Of a DNA stretch of 64,000 bases, positions 1 to 9,462 are shown in pieces (the first letter of the stretch is position 1; every line of letters starts with the position of its first letter). This DNA is from Noviherbaspirillum sedimenti. GTDB taxonomy: Bacteria; Pseudomonadota; Gammaproteobacteria; Burkholderiales; Burkholderiaceae_D. The stretch covers positions 1,178,001 through 1,242,000 of the forward strand of contig NZ_QYUQ01000002.1 of assembly GCF_003590835.1 (NCBI RefSeq), read 5' to 3'. Under the pieces are notes generated by a model. That model was not told the DNA's origin and did not search any database. It was given only the letters and a program-made list of their open reading frames with translations. The position numbers were made by a program, and so were the translations under genes.

Positions 1-53
1 GCTTGCTTAGATGCGTTACTTCGATGGCGGCCTGCAAATTGGAAGGTTCAGTC

Positions 54-710
54 ATGCGCTTTGATAGTTGGTCGAAGGCGCCGCAGTCGCTCAATGCGCT
101 GCGCGTCCTGCTGCTGTTGGCATTTGCGCTCTTTGCGTCGAGCGCCTATTCTGCATCAAAAACCGTGCTTGTGCTCGGCGACAGTTTGTCGGCGGAATAC
201 GGCATCGCCCGCGGCACAGGTTGGGTAAATCTTTTGCAGGAACGGCTGCGCGCCGAAAAATTCAACGTCAGCGTCGTCAATGCCAGCATCAGTGGCGAAA
301 CCACCAGCGGCGGCGCGGCACGCCTGCCGGCCCTGCTGAAAAAACACCAACCCGCTTTTCTCATCATCGAACTGGGCGGCAACGACGGCTTGCGCGGCCT
401 GTCGCTGGAGGCGACCGAAGCCAACCTGCGCGCGATGATCAAGGCAGGCCAGCTTGCCAAGGCAAAAGTGCTGTTGCTCGGCATGCGCCTGCCGCCCAAC
501 TACGGCGCCACCTACACGGAAAATTTTCATGCGCTATACGGCAAACTGGCGCGCGAAAACAAGACCGCACTGGTGCCGTTTTTCCTGGAAGGCATCGCCA
601 CCCGCGAAGATCTTTTCCAATCCGACCGTATCCATCCGAGCGCCGCGGCCCACACCATCCTGCTGGACAATGTCTGGCCGACCCTGAAGCCGCTCCTGCT
701 GAAAAAGTAA
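54..710 (+). CDS. tesA: Secreted SGNH-family arylesterase / acyl-CoA thioesterase (TesA-like)
   Basis: An SGNH hydrolase of about 218 residues that probably cleaves ester or thioester bonds of acyl substrates in the periplasm. A hydrophobic N-terminal segment (about residues 17-34, ending AYSA) looks like a signal peptide. The GDSL block holds the nucleophile Ser44, GGND lies near 108-111, and DRIHP supplies Asp191 and His194, so all catalytic blocks are present. I chose the ATG at 54 because GGAAGG lies 7 bases upstream; the in-frame codons further upstream lack a ribosome site. mnmH follows after 4 bases, so the two are probably cotranscribed. The family is certain; the substrate is not. 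Confidence 0.88.
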   Translation: MRFDSWSKAPQSLNALRVLLLLAFALFASSAYSASKTVLVLGDSLSAEYGIARGTGWVNLLQERLRAEKFNVSVVNASISGETTSGGAARLPALLKKHQPAFLIIELGGNDGLRGLSLEATEANLRAMIKAGQLAKAKVLLLGMRLPPNYGATYTENFHALYGKLARENKTALVPFFLEGIATREDLFQSDRIHPSAAAHTILLDNVWPTLKPLLLKK

Positions 711-714
711 GTCC

Positions 715-1776
715 ATGAAATACCCTGCCCTGCTGCCGTTCGCCGAAATCCTGCCGCTGCTCGATCAGTTCGACACCATCATCGACGCCCGCAGCGAAGC
801 CGAATTCGCCGAAGACCGCCTGCCGGGTGCCATCAATTGTCCGGTGCTGAACAACGAACAGCGCATCCGCGTCGGCACCCTTTACAAGCAAGTTGGCGCC
901 TTCGAAGCCAAGAAGCTGGGCGCCGCGCTGGTGGCTCGCAATATCGCAACCCATATCGATACCCTGTTCGCCGACAAGCCGCGCGACTGGAAACCGCTGG
1001 TGTATTGCTGGCGCGGCGGCAACCGCAGCGGCTCGATGGCGCACATCCTGGCGAAAATCGGCTGGCCGGTGGTGCAACTCGACGGCGGCTACAAGGAATA
1101 CCGCCGCCACGTCAATGCGGCGCTGGCCGAGCTGCCGGCGCGCTTTTCCTTCCGTGTGATTGCCGGCCCCACCGGCAGCGGCAAGAGCGCGCTGTTACGC
1201 ACCCTCGCGGCTGAAGGCGCGCAAGTGCTCGATCTCGAACAACTGGCATCGCACCGCGGCTCGCTGCTGGGCGACATTCCCGACGCTCCGCAGCCATCCC
1301 AAAAGGCGTTCGAAAGCGGTATCTGGCAGGCATTGCGCCGCTTCGACCCGGCGCAGCCCGTGTTCGTCGAATCCGAGAGCAAGAAAGTGGGCAAGCTGCG
1401 CGTGCCCGATACCTTGATGGAGAAGATGCGCGCCTCGCCATGCATAGCGCTGTCGCTGTCGATTGCCGATCGCGTGGCGCTGCTGATGCGGGAATATGCC
1501 CATTTCGTCGCCGATCCGGCGGCGCTGAACCGCCAGCTCGATTGCCTGGTGCCGCTGCATGGCCGGGAAAAGATCGCACGCTGGCAGGCCATGGCGGCAG
1601 CCGGAGAAATGGCGCCAATGGTGGAAGAACTGCTGGTGCAGCACTATGACCCGGCCTATCTGCGCTCGATCGACAGGAATTTCACGCGCTTCGCGCAGGC
1701 GCGCCAGGTGTCGCTAGCCGACATTTCGGCACAGAGCTTCGTTGCGGCTGCCCGGGATCTGCTGGCGTCCAGCTAG
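715..1776 (+). CDS. mnmH: tRNA 2-selenouridine synthase
   Basis: MnmH (SelU) replaces sulfur of 2-thiouridine at the wobble position of certain tRNAs (Lys, Glu, Gln) with selenium, by way of geranylation. The N-terminal rhodanese domain holds its active cysteine at about Cys98 in YCWRGGNRS. A P-loop GPTGSGKS follows at about 151-158, which is the standard MnmH domain order. The length of 353 residues fits the family. It lies directly after the tesA-like gene and ends at a hairpin shared with the converging ppiD. The selenophosphate synthetase gene selD that would supply selenium is not in this window. Confidence 0.93.
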   Translation: MKYPALLPFAEILPLLDQFDTIIDARSEAEFAEDRLPGAINCPVLNNEQRIRVGTLYKQVGAFEAKKLGAALVARNIATHIDTLFADKPRDWKPLVYCWRGGNRSGSMAHILAKIGWPVVQLDGGYKEYRRHVNAALAELPARFSFRVIAGPTGSGKSALLRTLAAEGAQVLDLEQLASHRGSLLGDIPDAPQPSQKAFESGIWQALRRFDPAQPVFVESESKKVGKLRVPDTLMEKMRASPCIALSLSIADRVALLMREYAHFVADPAALNRQLDCLVPLHGREKIARWQAMAAAGEMAPMVEELLVQHYDPAYLRSIDRNFTRFAQARQVSLADISAQSFVAAARDLLASS

Positions 1777-1808
1777 CGCGTTCTCCAGCAAGCCCCTCCC
1801 GCGCACAT

Positions 1809-1838
1809 AAAAAAACCGCCCATCGGAGCGGTTTTTTT
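1809..1838. terminator. Bidirectional rho-independent terminator between mnmH and ppiD
   Basis: A perfect inverted repeat, AAAAAAACCGC and GCGGTTTTTTT, with an 8-base loop. It has a T-run in both reading directions and sits between two convergent genes. Confidence 0.85.
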
Positions 1839-1856
1839 ATGCTGCAGCCGAACGGC

Positions 1857-3788
1857 TTACTGCGCGGCTTCGGTCTCGGACTTGGCCTGGTCCACCGGCT
1901 TCAACAACTTGACCTTGGCTTTCTGCTTGAGCGATTCAACGTAGGCTGCGGCTTCCTGCTGCGCCATGATGCCGGCGATCTGCTGCTGCTCGGCCTGGCG
2001 GCGCGCGGCATCGGTCGTTGCAGGCTGTTGCACCTTGACGATGCGATACACCCCATAACCCTGCTGCAACTCGGTGCTTGCATAAGCAGGCAATTTGGTG
2101 GTATCGGCCTTCATCACTGCTTCCAGCGCAGCGCCCTCGATCCCTTCCTGCCTGCTGCGCGAAACGATGGCAGGGGCGCCGAAGCCCGCACTGTCATCCT
2201 TGGATTTCAGCGCAGCCAGTTTGGCTTCGCCAGCCTGGCGCGCCAGTTTCGCCGCTTCTTCCTGCAGCACGCGCTCACGGATGCCGGCCTTGACTTCCTC
2301 CAGGGGGCGCTTCGATGCCGGCTTGTGTTCGACGACGCGGCCGGCAATCAGGGTATTGGGCGCGACTTCGACCGCCTCGGTATTGCGCTTGTTCCTGAGA
2401 ACATCATCAGAGAACAGCACCGTCAGGAATTTCTGGCTATTTAACGGCACGTTCGGTCCCACTGCGGGATTGGGCTGGCGCGCCAGGTTGGCTGCCGTCT
2501 CGATCTTCAGCTTGAGCTTGTCGGCCGCCGGCTTCAGGCTATCCGCCTGCTCGTACACCGTATCGGTAAATACTTCGGCCAGCTCGGCATATTTTTTCGC
2601 GAACTGCTGCTTGCGAATGTCGGCGGCAATGTCGGCCTTGACTTCTTCCAGCGGCTTGACCGAACCGGGCTTGATACCCGTGAGCTGGATGATGTGGAAA
2701 CCGAAGTCCGACTGCACCAGGCCGCTGATTTCGTTTTCCTTCAATTTGTTAGCGGCTTCCTCGAACGGCTTGACCATCATGCCGGGGCCGAAAAAGCCGA
2801 GATCGCCGCCCTTTTCGCCCGAACCGGGATCGTCGGAATTTTCCTTCGCCAGTTTGGCGAAATCGCCTGGCGTCTGGCGCAATTGCGCCAGCAGCTTGTC
2901 GGCCTTGGCGCGCGCAGCGGCCTTGTCGGCGTCGGCAGCATCCTTCTTCACGCCGACCAGGATATGGCTGGCGCGGCGCTGTTCCTCGACCGAATAACGC
3001 GCCTTGTTCTGCTCGTAATACGCCGTGACGTCGGCATCGGAAACGCTGATTTGCGCATCGATCGCCGCCGCATTCAGGACCACGTATTCAATGCTGGCCT
3101 GCTCGGGAATGGCGAACTGGCTGGCGCTCTTGTTGTAATAGTCCTGCAGCTGCTGGTCAGTCACCTTCACCTGGGACAGGTAGTCGGCTGACTTGAACAG
3201 CAGTTGCTGCACTTCGCGTTCCTGCTGGCTGATGTCGGAAACACGGGAGGCCACCGTTTTCGGTGCGAATGCGGTGTTCTGGATGGCGGCATTGACCTGC
3301 TGCACCGCCAGGTCGCGCCGCAAGCTGGCCTCGAAAGTCACCGGCGTCATGCCTTGCATGGCCAGCAGCGACTTGTAGCGGTCGTTATCGAACTTGCCGT
3401 CGGGCGTGGTCAAGCCCTCCATGCCAAGAATGGCTTGCTGCAATGCCTGGTCGGATACTGCCAGGTTGCTGCGGGCCGCCTCGGCGGCCAACGCGCGCTG
3501 GGCGATCAGACCATCGAGTGTGTTCTTGCGCTGCTGCGGCGTATCGAACATCTTGGGGTCGAACTGCTCACCCAGCATCTGGCGCAATTGCTCGGCCTGG
3601 CGGCGCTGCGCCTCATCGAATTCCGCCTGGGTAATTGCCTGGCCCGCGACTTTCGCGATTGCATTGTCGCCTTCCTGGAAACGCGTATAACTTTCCAGAC
3701 CGAAAAAAGCGAAAGAAGGAAAAATGAACAGCAGCAGGATGAACTGCATCAGCCGTTGGTGGGTGCGGACGAAATCAAACATGTTCAA
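1857..3788 (-). CDS. ppiD: Periplasmic folding chaperone / peptidyl-prolyl isomerase PpiD
   Basis: PpiD is anchored in the inner membrane and helps newly exported proteins leave the Sec translocon and fold. The sequence has one N-terminal membrane helix (about residues 13-32), a SurA-like chaperone region, and a parvulin (PpiC-type) domain at about 270-375. That domain contains ASHILV, the GGDLGFF block and the GFHIIQL strand. A long helical C-terminal region ends in a charged tail. The length of 643 residues is usual for the family. It is the last protein gene of the minus-strand quality-control block, separated from the tRNA genes by a terminator. Confidence 0.93.
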   Translation of the reverse strand: MNMFDFVRTHQRLMQFILLLFIFPSFAFFGLESYTRFQEGDNAIAKVAGQAITQAEFDEAQRRQAEQLRQMLGEQFDPKMFDTPQQRKNTLDGLIAQRALAAEAARSNLAVSDQALQQAILGMEGLTTPDGKFDNDRYKSLLAMQGMTPVTFEASLRRDLAVQQVNAAIQNTAFAPKTVASRVSDISQQEREVQQLLFKSADYLSQVKVTDQQLQDYYNKSASQFAIPEQASIEYVVLNAAAIDAQISVSDADVTAYYEQNKARYSVEEQRRASHILVGVKKDAADADKAAARAKADKLLAQLRQTPGDFAKLAKENSDDPGSGEKGGDLGFFGPGMMVKPFEEAANKLKENEISGLVQSDFGFHIIQLTGIKPGSVKPLEEVKADIAADIRKQQFAKKYAELAEVFTDTVYEQADSLKPAADKLKLKIETAANLARQPNPAVGPNVPLNSQKFLTVLFSDDVLRNKRNTEAVEVAPNTLIAGRVVEHKPASKRPLEEVKAGIRERVLQEEAAKLARQAGEAKLAALKSKDDSAGFGAPAIVSRSRQEGIEGAALEAVMKADTTKLPAYASTELQQGYGVYRIVKVQQPATTDAARRQAEQQQIAGIMAQQEAAAYVESLKQKAKVKLLKPVDQAKSETEAAQ

Positions 3789-3827
3789 CCTATCCAGTAC
3801 TGAGTGCGAAAGCGTATCGCATATGAA

Positions 3828-3857
3828 AAAAAAGGCGAACTTTCGTTCGCCTTTTTT
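3828..3857 (-). terminator. Terminator after tRNA-Asp
   Basis: The stem GGCGAAC / GTTCGCC has a 4-base TTTC loop and is flanked by A and T runs. On the minus strand it directly follows tRNA-Asp and precedes ppiD. Confidence 0.85.
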
Positions 3858-3863
3858 AGGTGT

Positions 3864-3940
3864 TGGCGGAGTGGACGGGACTCGAACCCGCGACCCCCGA
3901 CGTGACAGGCCGGTATTCTAACCAACTGAACTACCACTCC
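3864..3940 (-). tRNA. tRNA-Asp (GTC)
   Basis: A 77-base cloverleaf on the minus strand. Acceptor strands GGAGTGG and CCACTCC pair, the anticodon loop CTGTCAC reads GTC, the T-loop is GGTTCGAGTCC, and the terminal CCA is encoded. It lies 29 bases after tRNA-Val and is followed by a strong terminator, which suggests a two-tRNA transcript. Confidence 0.95.
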
Positions 3941-3969
3941 AATTTACTGCTATTTCGTTTGACTGCGTC

Positions 3970-4045
3970 TGGTGGGTGCTGAGAGGCTCGAACTCCCGAC
4001 CTACGCCTTGTAAGGGCGCCGCTCTACCAACTGAGCTAAGCACCC
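3970..4045 (-). tRNA. tRNA-Val (TAC)
   Basis: A 76-base cloverleaf on the minus strand. Acceptor GGGTGCT pairs with AGCACCC, the anticodon loop CTTACAA reads TAC, the T-loop is GAGTTCGAGCC, and CCA is encoded. It is upstream of tRNA-Asp in the same transcript. Confidence 0.95.
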
Positions 4046-4101
4046 TGCACTTGCTTAACCAGTCAAACTGCAGCGTTTGTCACCACGCTGCGAAGAACAA
4101 A

Positions 4102-4107
4102 ATTATA
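4102..4107 (-). promoter_or_regulatory. Candidate -10 element for the tRNA-Val/tRNA-Asp transcript
   Basis: On the minus strand a perfect TATAAT lies about 57 bases upstream of the tRNA-Val 5' end. No convincing -35 hexamer is visible at 17 bases, so this is only a candidate. Confidence 0.4.
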
Positions 4108-4127
4108 TACGATTTCCAGAATCCTGC

Positions 4128-4166
4128 CACTAGTAAATTTCGATTTTTCGAATTTTTTTACCAGTG
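4128..4166. repeat. AT-rich inverted repeat between hupB and the tRNA genes
   Basis: CACTAGTAAA and TTTACCAGTG form a 10-bp stem with one G-T pair. They enclose a second imperfect palindrome around TCGATTTTTCGAA. It lies 13 bases after the hupB stop and may act as its transcript end, but there is no clean terminal T-run on the minus strand. Confidence 0.4.
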
Positions 4167-4178
4167 ACTTGCGGCCAA

Positions 4179-4451
4179 TTAGTTGATCGCGTCTTTCAAG
4201 CCCTTGCCCGGCTTGAACTTCGGCACCTTGGCAGCCTTGATCTTGATCTCTGCGCCAGTTTGCGGATTGCGGCCGACGCGCGCAGCGCGCGTGCCTACGG
4301 CGAAAGTACCGAAACCAACCAGCGTCACGGTATCGTCGTTCTTCAACGTGGTTTTGATAGCATCGACCAGTGCGTCCAGCGCACGGCCCGCATCCGCCTT
4401 GGACAGATCGGCAGATTCGGCAATGTGATCGATTAATTCGGATTTATTCAC
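4179..4451 (-). CDS. hupB: HU-family DNA-binding protein
   Basis: A 90-residue nucleoid protein that binds and bends DNA as a dimer. It begins [11 protein letters not shown] and contains the HU signature in the arm region ([13 protein letters not shown], then GRNPQTG), with a short basic C-terminus. Length and sequence are typical of betaproteobacterial HU-beta. It lies downstream of lon in the same direction, as in many proteobacteria, but lon ends at its own hairpin in the 265-base gap, so hupB probably has its own promoter there. No unusual residues were noted. Confidence 0.95.
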   Translation of the reverse strand: MNKSELIDHIAESADLSKADAGRALDALVDAIKTTLKNDDTVTLVGFGTFAVGTRAARVGRNPQTGAEIKIKAAKVPKFKPGKGLKDAIN

Positions 4452-4622
4452 TTACGCCCCCTTGGATGGATTAAATTCCGCAAACGTGTTCGCCATTGAA
4501 AACCGGTCTTGCACTTGCTGCGGAGTACGGAAAACAGAAGCACGTATTAAACAAGTCGCCACGAATTGTGTCAAGAGATTTACATTGCGTAAGCTACCTG
4601 CAGTCGATCTTTCCGCTTGCAC

Positions 4623-4659
4623 ATACAAAAAAGCGCTCCGAAGAGCGCAATTTTTGTAT
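4623..4659 (-). terminator. Terminator after lon
   Basis: A perfect GCGCTC / GAGCGC stem with CGAA loop is extended by flanking ATACAAAAAA and TTTTTGTAT, giving T-runs on both strands. It is 58-94 bases past the lon stop on the minus strand. Confidence 0.8.
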
Positions 4660-4692
4660 TGGGGACAGCGTTCTTACCGTCTCCGTCCCCAA
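4659..4692. repeat. REP-like hairpin with TTGGGGAC / GTCCCCAA arms
   Basis: A perfect 8-bp inverted repeat encloses 18 bases. It lies between the lon stop and the lon terminator. The arm sequence resembles palindromic units I recall near REP-associated (RAYT) transposase genes in betaproteobacteria. Only one copy was seen here, so its class is uncertain. Confidence 0.45.
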
Positions 4693-4716
4693 CATTTCAG
4701 AGCATATACCGCTGGA

Positions 4717-7125
4717 TCAGTGCGTAATCACCGTCGCATCAACCGGCTCGCCACTCTTGGCTGCCGTTGCCACCGCCGGCACTTCGTCGGGTAGCGGCAC
4801 CGGCTGGCGCTCCAGCGCAATCTCAAGCACCTTGTCGATCCAGCGCACCGGGATGATCTCCAGCTTGTTCTTGACGTTGTCCGGAATGTCGGCAAGGTCT
4901 TTCACATTCTGCTCGGGAATCAGCACGGTCTTGATGCCGCCGCGATGCGCTGCCAGCAACTTTTCCTTCAAGCCGCCGATGGGCAGAATTTCGCCGCGCA
5001 GGGTGATTTCACCGGTCATCGCCACATCTGCCCGAATCGGAATGCCGGTATAAGCCGACACCAGCGCAGTCGCCATGGCGCCGCCTGCCGATGGTCCATC
5101 CTTCGGTGTCGCGCCTTCCGGCACATGGATATGCGTGTCGGTTTTTTCAAAGACATCGCTCCTGATGCCAAGCGCCTTGGCACGGCTGCGCACCACGGTG
5201 CGTGCAGCTTCGATCGATTCCTTCATGACGTCGCCGAGCGTGCCGGTACGAATCACGCCGCCCTTGCCTGGCATATTCACCGCCTCGATCGTCAGCAACT
5301 CGCCGCCGACTTCCGTCCAGGCAAGACCGGTGACCTGGCCGATCTGATTCTCTTTTTCGGCAACGCCGAAATCGAAGCGTCGCACACCGAGGAACTTGTC
5401 GAGATTCTTGGCATTGACCGTCACTTTGCGATCCTGCTTTTTCAGCAGCAGCATCTTGACCACTTTGCGGCAAATCTTGGAAACCTCGCGTTCCAGCGAA
5501 CGTACCCCGGCTTCCCGCGTGTAATAGCGGATGATGTCGCGGATCGCCGACTCGGCAACCGTAATCTCGTCTTCCTTCAGGCCATTGGTCTTGATCTGCT
5601 TGGGCAACAGGTAGCGCTGGGCAATGCTGGTCTTCTCGTCTTCCGTGTAACCCGACAGGCGGATCACTTCCATGCGGTCCAGCAATGCTGGCGGAATATT
5701 GAAGGAATTCGACGTCGCCACGAACATCACGTCGGACAGATCGAAATCGACTTCGATGTAATGGTCGGAGAAGGTGTGGTTCTGTTCCGGATCGAGCACT
5801 TCCAGCAAGGCCGAAGACGGGTCGCCACGGAAATCCATGCCGAGCTTGTCGATCTCGTCGAGCAGGAACAGCGGATTGCGCACACCGGCCTTGGACAGGC
5901 TTTGCAAAATCTTGCCCGGCATTGAGCCGATATAAGTGCGGCGATGACCGCGGATCTCGGCCTCGTCACGCACGCCGCCCAGCGCCATGCGCACGTACTT
6001 GCGGTTGGTGGCGCGGGCGATCGATTGTCCCAGCGAAGTCTTGCCGACGCCCGGCGGACCGACGAAGCACAGGATCGGCGCTTTCAGCTTGTCAACGCGC
6101 TGTTGCACGGCGAGATATTCCAGGATGCGTTCCTTGACCTTGTCGAGGCCATAGTGCTCGTCTTCCAGCACCTTCTCGGCATTGGCGAGGTCGTTGTTGA
6201 CCTTGGACTTCTTTTTCCAAGGCAAGTTGATCAGCGTGTCGATGTAATTGCGCACGACCGTGGCTTCGGCCGACATCGGCGACATCATCTTCAGCTTCTT
6301 CAGCTCGCTGGTGGCCTTGTCGCGTGCTTCCTTGGGCATCTTGGCAGCGACGATGCGCTTCTCGAGGTCCTCGAGATCGGCGCCCTCCTCGCCTTCGCCC
6401 AGTTCCTTCTGGATCGCCTTGACTTGTTCGTTCAGGTAATACTCGCGCTGCGACTTTTCCATCTGGCGCTTGACGCGGCCGCGGATGCGCTTTTCCACCT
6501 GCAGGATATCGAGCTCGCCTTCGAGCTGGCCGAGCAGGTGCTCGTAACGCTTGGCGACGTTGAAGATTTCCAGGATGACCTGCTTCTGCTCGAGCTTCAG
6601 CGGCAGATGCGCGGCAATGGTATCGGCCAGGCGGCCGGCGTCATCGATGCCGGCCAGCGAGGTCAGGATCTCGGGCGGGATTTTCTTGTTGAGCTTAACG
6701 TACTGATCGAACTGCTGAACGATCGCGCGGCGCATCGCCTCGACTTCGGACTCGTCGCCGAGTTCGGATTCGACCGGCGACAGTTCCGCCACAAAATGGG
6801 TTTCCAGTTCGCTGATCTGGTGGATGCGGGCACGCTGTGCGCCTTCGACCAGCACCTTGACCGTGCCATCGGGCAACTTCAGCATTTGCAGAATATTGGC
6901 GATGCAGCCGATCTCGTAGATATCTTCGGCCGAGGGCTCGTCCTTGGCGGCGGCTTTTTGCGCTGCCAGCATGATGCTCTTGCCGCTCTCCATCGCGGCT
7001 TCGAGTGCCTTGATCGACTTTGGACGGCCGACAAAAAGCGGAATCACCATGTGCGGGAATACCACTACGTCGCGCAATGGCAACAGCGGCAATTGGGTGT
7101 GTTCAGGTTGATTGGGTGTCGTCAT
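4717..7125 (-). CDS. lon: ATP-dependent protease Lon
   Basis: Lon unfolds and degrades damaged proteins and short-lived regulators in the cytoplasm as a hexamer. The protein has about 802 residues: an N-terminal substrate-binding domain (about 10-210), a coiled coil, and an AAA+ module with Walker A GPPGVGKT at about 356-363 and Walker B LFLLDEID. A C-terminal protease domain follows, with catalytic Ser in PKDGPSAGG and Lys in GGLKEKLL. I chose the ATG at 7125, which has AAGG upstream, over a TTG five codons earlier. clpX and clpP lie upstream in the same direction. Confidence 0.96.
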   Translation of the reverse strand: MTTPNQPEHTQLPLLPLRDVVVFPHMVIPLFVGRPKSIKALEAAMESGKSIMLAAQKAAAKDEPSAEDIYEIGCIANILQMLKLPDGTVKVLVEGAQRARIHQISELETHFVAELSPVESELGDESEVEAMRRAIVQQFDQYVKLNKKIPPEILTSLAGIDDAGRLADTIAAHLPLKLEQKQVILEIFNVAKRYEHLLGQLEGELDILQVEKRIRGRVKRQMEKSQREYYLNEQVKAIQKELGEGEEGADLEDLEKRIVAAKMPKEARDKATSELKKLKMMSPMSAEATVVRNYIDTLINLPWKKKSKVNNDLANAEKVLEDEHYGLDKVKERILEYLAVQQRVDKLKAPILCFVGPPGVGKTSLGQSIARATNRKYVRMALGGVRDEAEIRGHRRTYIGSMPGKILQSLSKAGVRNPLFLLDEIDKLGMDFRGDPSSALLEVLDPEQNHTFSDHYIEVDFDLSDVMFVATSNSFNIPPALLDRMEVIRLSGYTEDEKTSIAQRYLLPKQIKTNGLKEDEITVAESAIRDIIRYYTREAGVRSLEREVSKICRKVVKMLLLKKQDRKVTVNAKNLDKFLGVRRFDFGVAEKENQIGQVTGLAWTEVGGELLTIEAVNMPGKGGVIRTGTLGDVMKESIEAARTVVRSRAKALGIRSDVFEKTDTHIHVPEGATPKDGPSAGGAMATALVSAYTGIPIRADVAMTGEITLRGEILPIGGLKEKLLAAHRGGIKTVLIPEQNVKDLADIPDNVKNKLEIIPVRWIDKVLEIALERQPVPLPDEVPAVATAAKSGEPVDATVITH

Positions 7126-7226
7126 GGCGAGCCTTATCAAGAATGTTTAATTGATGTTGGCACGATCGGGCAAAACACAAGCCCATGCGTCAATAATCAT
7201 CACTTTAAATTTGGAAACACATCAAT

Positions 7227-7264
7227 AAAAAAAGCCACACGAGAGCTTGCCCTCGAGTGGCTTT
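7227..7264 (-). terminator. Terminator after clpX
   Basis: On the minus strand AAAGCCAC pairs with GTGGCTTT around a GC-rich inner stem and is followed by seven T residues. It lies about 105 bases after the clpX stop, in the 243-base clpX-lon gap; I see no gene in that gap. Confidence 0.8.
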
Positions 7265-7368
7265 GCGATGGAAGCCTGAGTGATTGTTGTTTCAGCAAAT
7301 TGTACTGCTTTTGCGCAAAAAAAGTTTGAAAACCATAAATTTTCAAGGTCTTTATACGTACTGCCTCA

Positions 7369-8634
7369 TTATGCGCCAGCCACTTTAGCTTGTTCATGAT
7401 AAATCAGTAAGGGTTTGGCCCCGTTGGTAATCGTGTTTTCGTCGACTACCACCTTGGCGACATTCTGCTGATTCGGCAATTCGTACATCACATCAAGCAA
7501 GGCGCGCTCCAGGATCGAGCGCAAGCCGCGCGCACCCGTTTTGCGCGCCAGCGCTTTTTTGGCAATGGCATGCAGTGCGGCCGGACGAATTTCCAGCTCG
7601 GCGCCTTCCATTTCCAGCAGCTTGGCGTATTGCTTGATCAAGGCATTCTTCGGCTCCAGCAAAATCTGGATCATCGCCGCCTCGTTCAACTCGCTGAGCG
7701 TCGCCACCACCGGCAGACGGCCGACCAGTTCCGGGATCAGGCCGAACTTGACGAGATCTTCCGGTTCGGTATCCAGCAGCATGGCGCTGGCATCACGCTC
7801 GCTCTGGCTCTTGACGCTGGCGCCGAAACCGATGCCACTCTTTTCCGAGCGGTTGGAAATGATCTTGGCCAGGCCGTCGAATGCGCCGCCGCAGATGAAC
7901 ATGATGTTGGTAGTGTCGATCTGCACGAAGTCCTGGTTCGGATGCTTGCGCCCGCCCTGCGGCGGCACCGATGCCATCGTGCCTTCAATCAACTTCAGCA
8001 AGGCTTGCTGCACGCCTTCGCCGGAAACGTCGCGGGTAATCGAAGGGTTGTCCGACTTGCGCGAAATCTTGTCGATTTCATCGATATAGACAATGCCTTT
8101 TTGCGCCTTCTCGACTTCGTAATTGCAATTCTGCAAGAGCTTCTGGATGATGTTTTCCACATCTTCGCCGACATAGCCGGCTTCCGTCAGGGTGGTGGCA
8201 TCGGCAATCACGAAGGGCACGTTGAGCATGCGGGCAAGCGTTTGCGCCAGCAAGGTCTTGCCGGAACCGGTCGGGCCGACCAGCAGGATGTTGCTTTTCG
8301 CCAGCTCGACTTCGTCTTTCTTGCCAAGATGCTTGAGCCGCTTGTAATGGTTATACACGGCCACCGACAGGATGCGCTTGGCCGCTTCCTGGCCGATCAC
8401 GTACTGATCCAGCATGTCGCAGATTTCCTGCGGCGTCGGCAAGTCGGAGCGCGGCTCGCCCACCGTTTCAACACTGGACGCCTCATCGCGGATGATGTCG
8501 TTGCACAGGTCGATGCATTCGTCGCAGATGAAGACCGAAGGTCCAGCGATCAGTTTCTTTACCTCGTGCTGGCTCTTGCCGCAGAACGAGCAATACAGGA
8601 GTTTTTCGCCGCTGGAGGATTTTTTGTCAGACAT
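7369..8634 (-). CDS. clpX: ATP-dependent Clp protease ATP-binding subunit ClpX
   Basis: ClpX recognises, unfolds and threads substrates into the ClpP chamber. The sequence begins with the zinc-binding domain (CSFCGKSQ at about 16 and CDECIDLC at about 37), followed by the AAA+ module. That module has Walker A GPTGSGKT, Walker [10 protein letters not shown] and the substrate-pore region. Length of 421 residues is standard. clpP lies upstream in the same direction but ends at its own terminator. lon follows downstream, giving the classic tig-clpP-clpX-lon order. Confidence 0.97.
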   Translation of the reverse strand: MSDKKSSSGEKLLYCSFCGKSQHEVKKLIAGPSVFICDECIDLCNDIIRDEASSVETVGEPRSDLPTPQEICDMLDQYVIGQEAAKRILSVAVYNHYKRLKHLGKKDEVELAKSNILLVGPTGSGKTLLAQTLARMLNVPFVIADATTLTEAGYVGEDVENIIQKLLQNCNYEVEKAQKGIVYIDEIDKISRKSDNPSITRDVSGEGVQQALLKLIEGTMASVPPQGGRKHPNQDFVQIDTTNIMFICGGAFDGLAKIISNRSEKSGIGFGASVKSQSERDASAMLLDTEPEDLVKFGLIPELVGRLPVVATLSELNEAAMIQILLEPKNALIKQYAKLLEMEGAELEIRPAALHAIAKKALARKTGARGLRSILERALLDVMYELPNQQNVAKVVVDENTITNGAKPLLIYHEQAKVAGA

Positions 8635-8742
8635 AGGGCTAAATAGGTAGCAATGGTGGTTTGATATTACCCGTGAATTCCAAATCCGTCACGAGACAGC
8701 GCAAAATACCGGCAGTCGGAATGCTCTTCTGCAGTTTAAAAC

Positions 8743-8773
8743 AAAAACGCCCGAACGGTACTTCGTCCGGGCG
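8743..8773 (-). terminator. Terminator between clpP and clpX
   Basis: The CGCCCG / CGGGCG stem with a loop of about 14 bases is followed on the minus strand by TTTTTGTTTT. It is 28 bases after the clpP stop, so clpX probably has its own promoter in the 166-base gap. Confidence 0.8.
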
Positions 8774-8800
8774 CTATTGACTAGTATAAACGAACCCGCA

Positions 8801-9427
8801 TCAAGCCCGGCTGGTCAATACTTTGTCAATCAGGCCGTATTGCGCGGCCTGATCAGCCGACATGAAATTGTCGCGCTCGGTATCCAGGCCGATCCGTTCG
8901 ATGGACTGGCCGGTCTTCTCTGCCAGAATGCCATTGAGACGCTCACGCAGGTAGAGAATTTCGCGGGCCTGGATTTCGATATCGGTAGCCTGGCCTTGCG
9001 CGCCGCCCGAGGGCTGGTGGATCATGACGCGGGAATTGGGCAAGGAAAAGCGCTTGCCCTTGGCGCCTGCCGCCAGCAGGAAGGCGCCCATCGACGCCGC
9101 CAGGCCGGTACACAGGGTCGACACATCCGGCTTGATGAACTGCATCGTATCGTAGATCGCCATGCCGGCCGATACCGAACCGCCAGGAGAATTGATGTAC
9201 AGGGAGATATCCTTGTCCGGATTCTCGCTCTCCAGGAACAACATTTGCGCCACGATCAGGTTGGCCATGTGGTCATTGACCGGGCCGACCAGGAAAATCA
9301 CGCGCTCCTTCAGCAGACGCGAGTAGATATCGTAGGCGCGTTCACCGCGCCCGCTTTGCTCGATCACCATCGGCACCATGCCCAGCATCTGGGGTTCGAG
9401 TGCGGAATTTCCGTTCATGCGTGTCAT
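8801..9427 (-). CDS. clpP: ATP-dependent Clp protease proteolytic subunit
   Basis: ClpP forms the double-ring serine protease chamber used by ClpX (and ClpA if present). The 208-residue sequence has the nucleophile Ser112 in the ASMGAF motif, His137 in MIHQPSGG and the aspartate near 182 in LDTERDNF, so the triad is complete. A short N-terminal stretch before SALEPQ is probably removed or flexible. It starts 36 bases after the trigger factor stop in the same direction. Confidence 0.97.
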   Translation of the reverse strand: MTRMNGNSALEPQMLGMVPMVIEQSGRGERAYDIYSRLLKERVIFLVGPVNDHMANLIVAQMLFLESENPDKDISLYINSPGGSVSAGMAIYDTMQFIKPDVSTLCTGLAASMGAFLLAAGAKGKRFSLPNSRVMIHQPSGGAQGQATDIEIQAREILYLRERLNGILAEKTGQSIERIGLDTERDNFMSADQAAQYGLIDKVLTSRA

Positions 9428-9462
9428 CTAGCTTCCTTTTGTGGAGAGCGCGGTCCGCGCCT

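Noticed and set aside
3724..4167. Small plus-strand frames across tRNA-Asp and tRNA-Val
   Set aside because: Segments such as DGTRTRDP and LRGSNSRPTPCKG are translations of the reverse strand of the tRNAs.
5944..7329. A 461-codon open frame antisense to lon
   Set aside because: It is a shadow of the lon coding sequence with a low-information Leu/His/Asp-rich translation.
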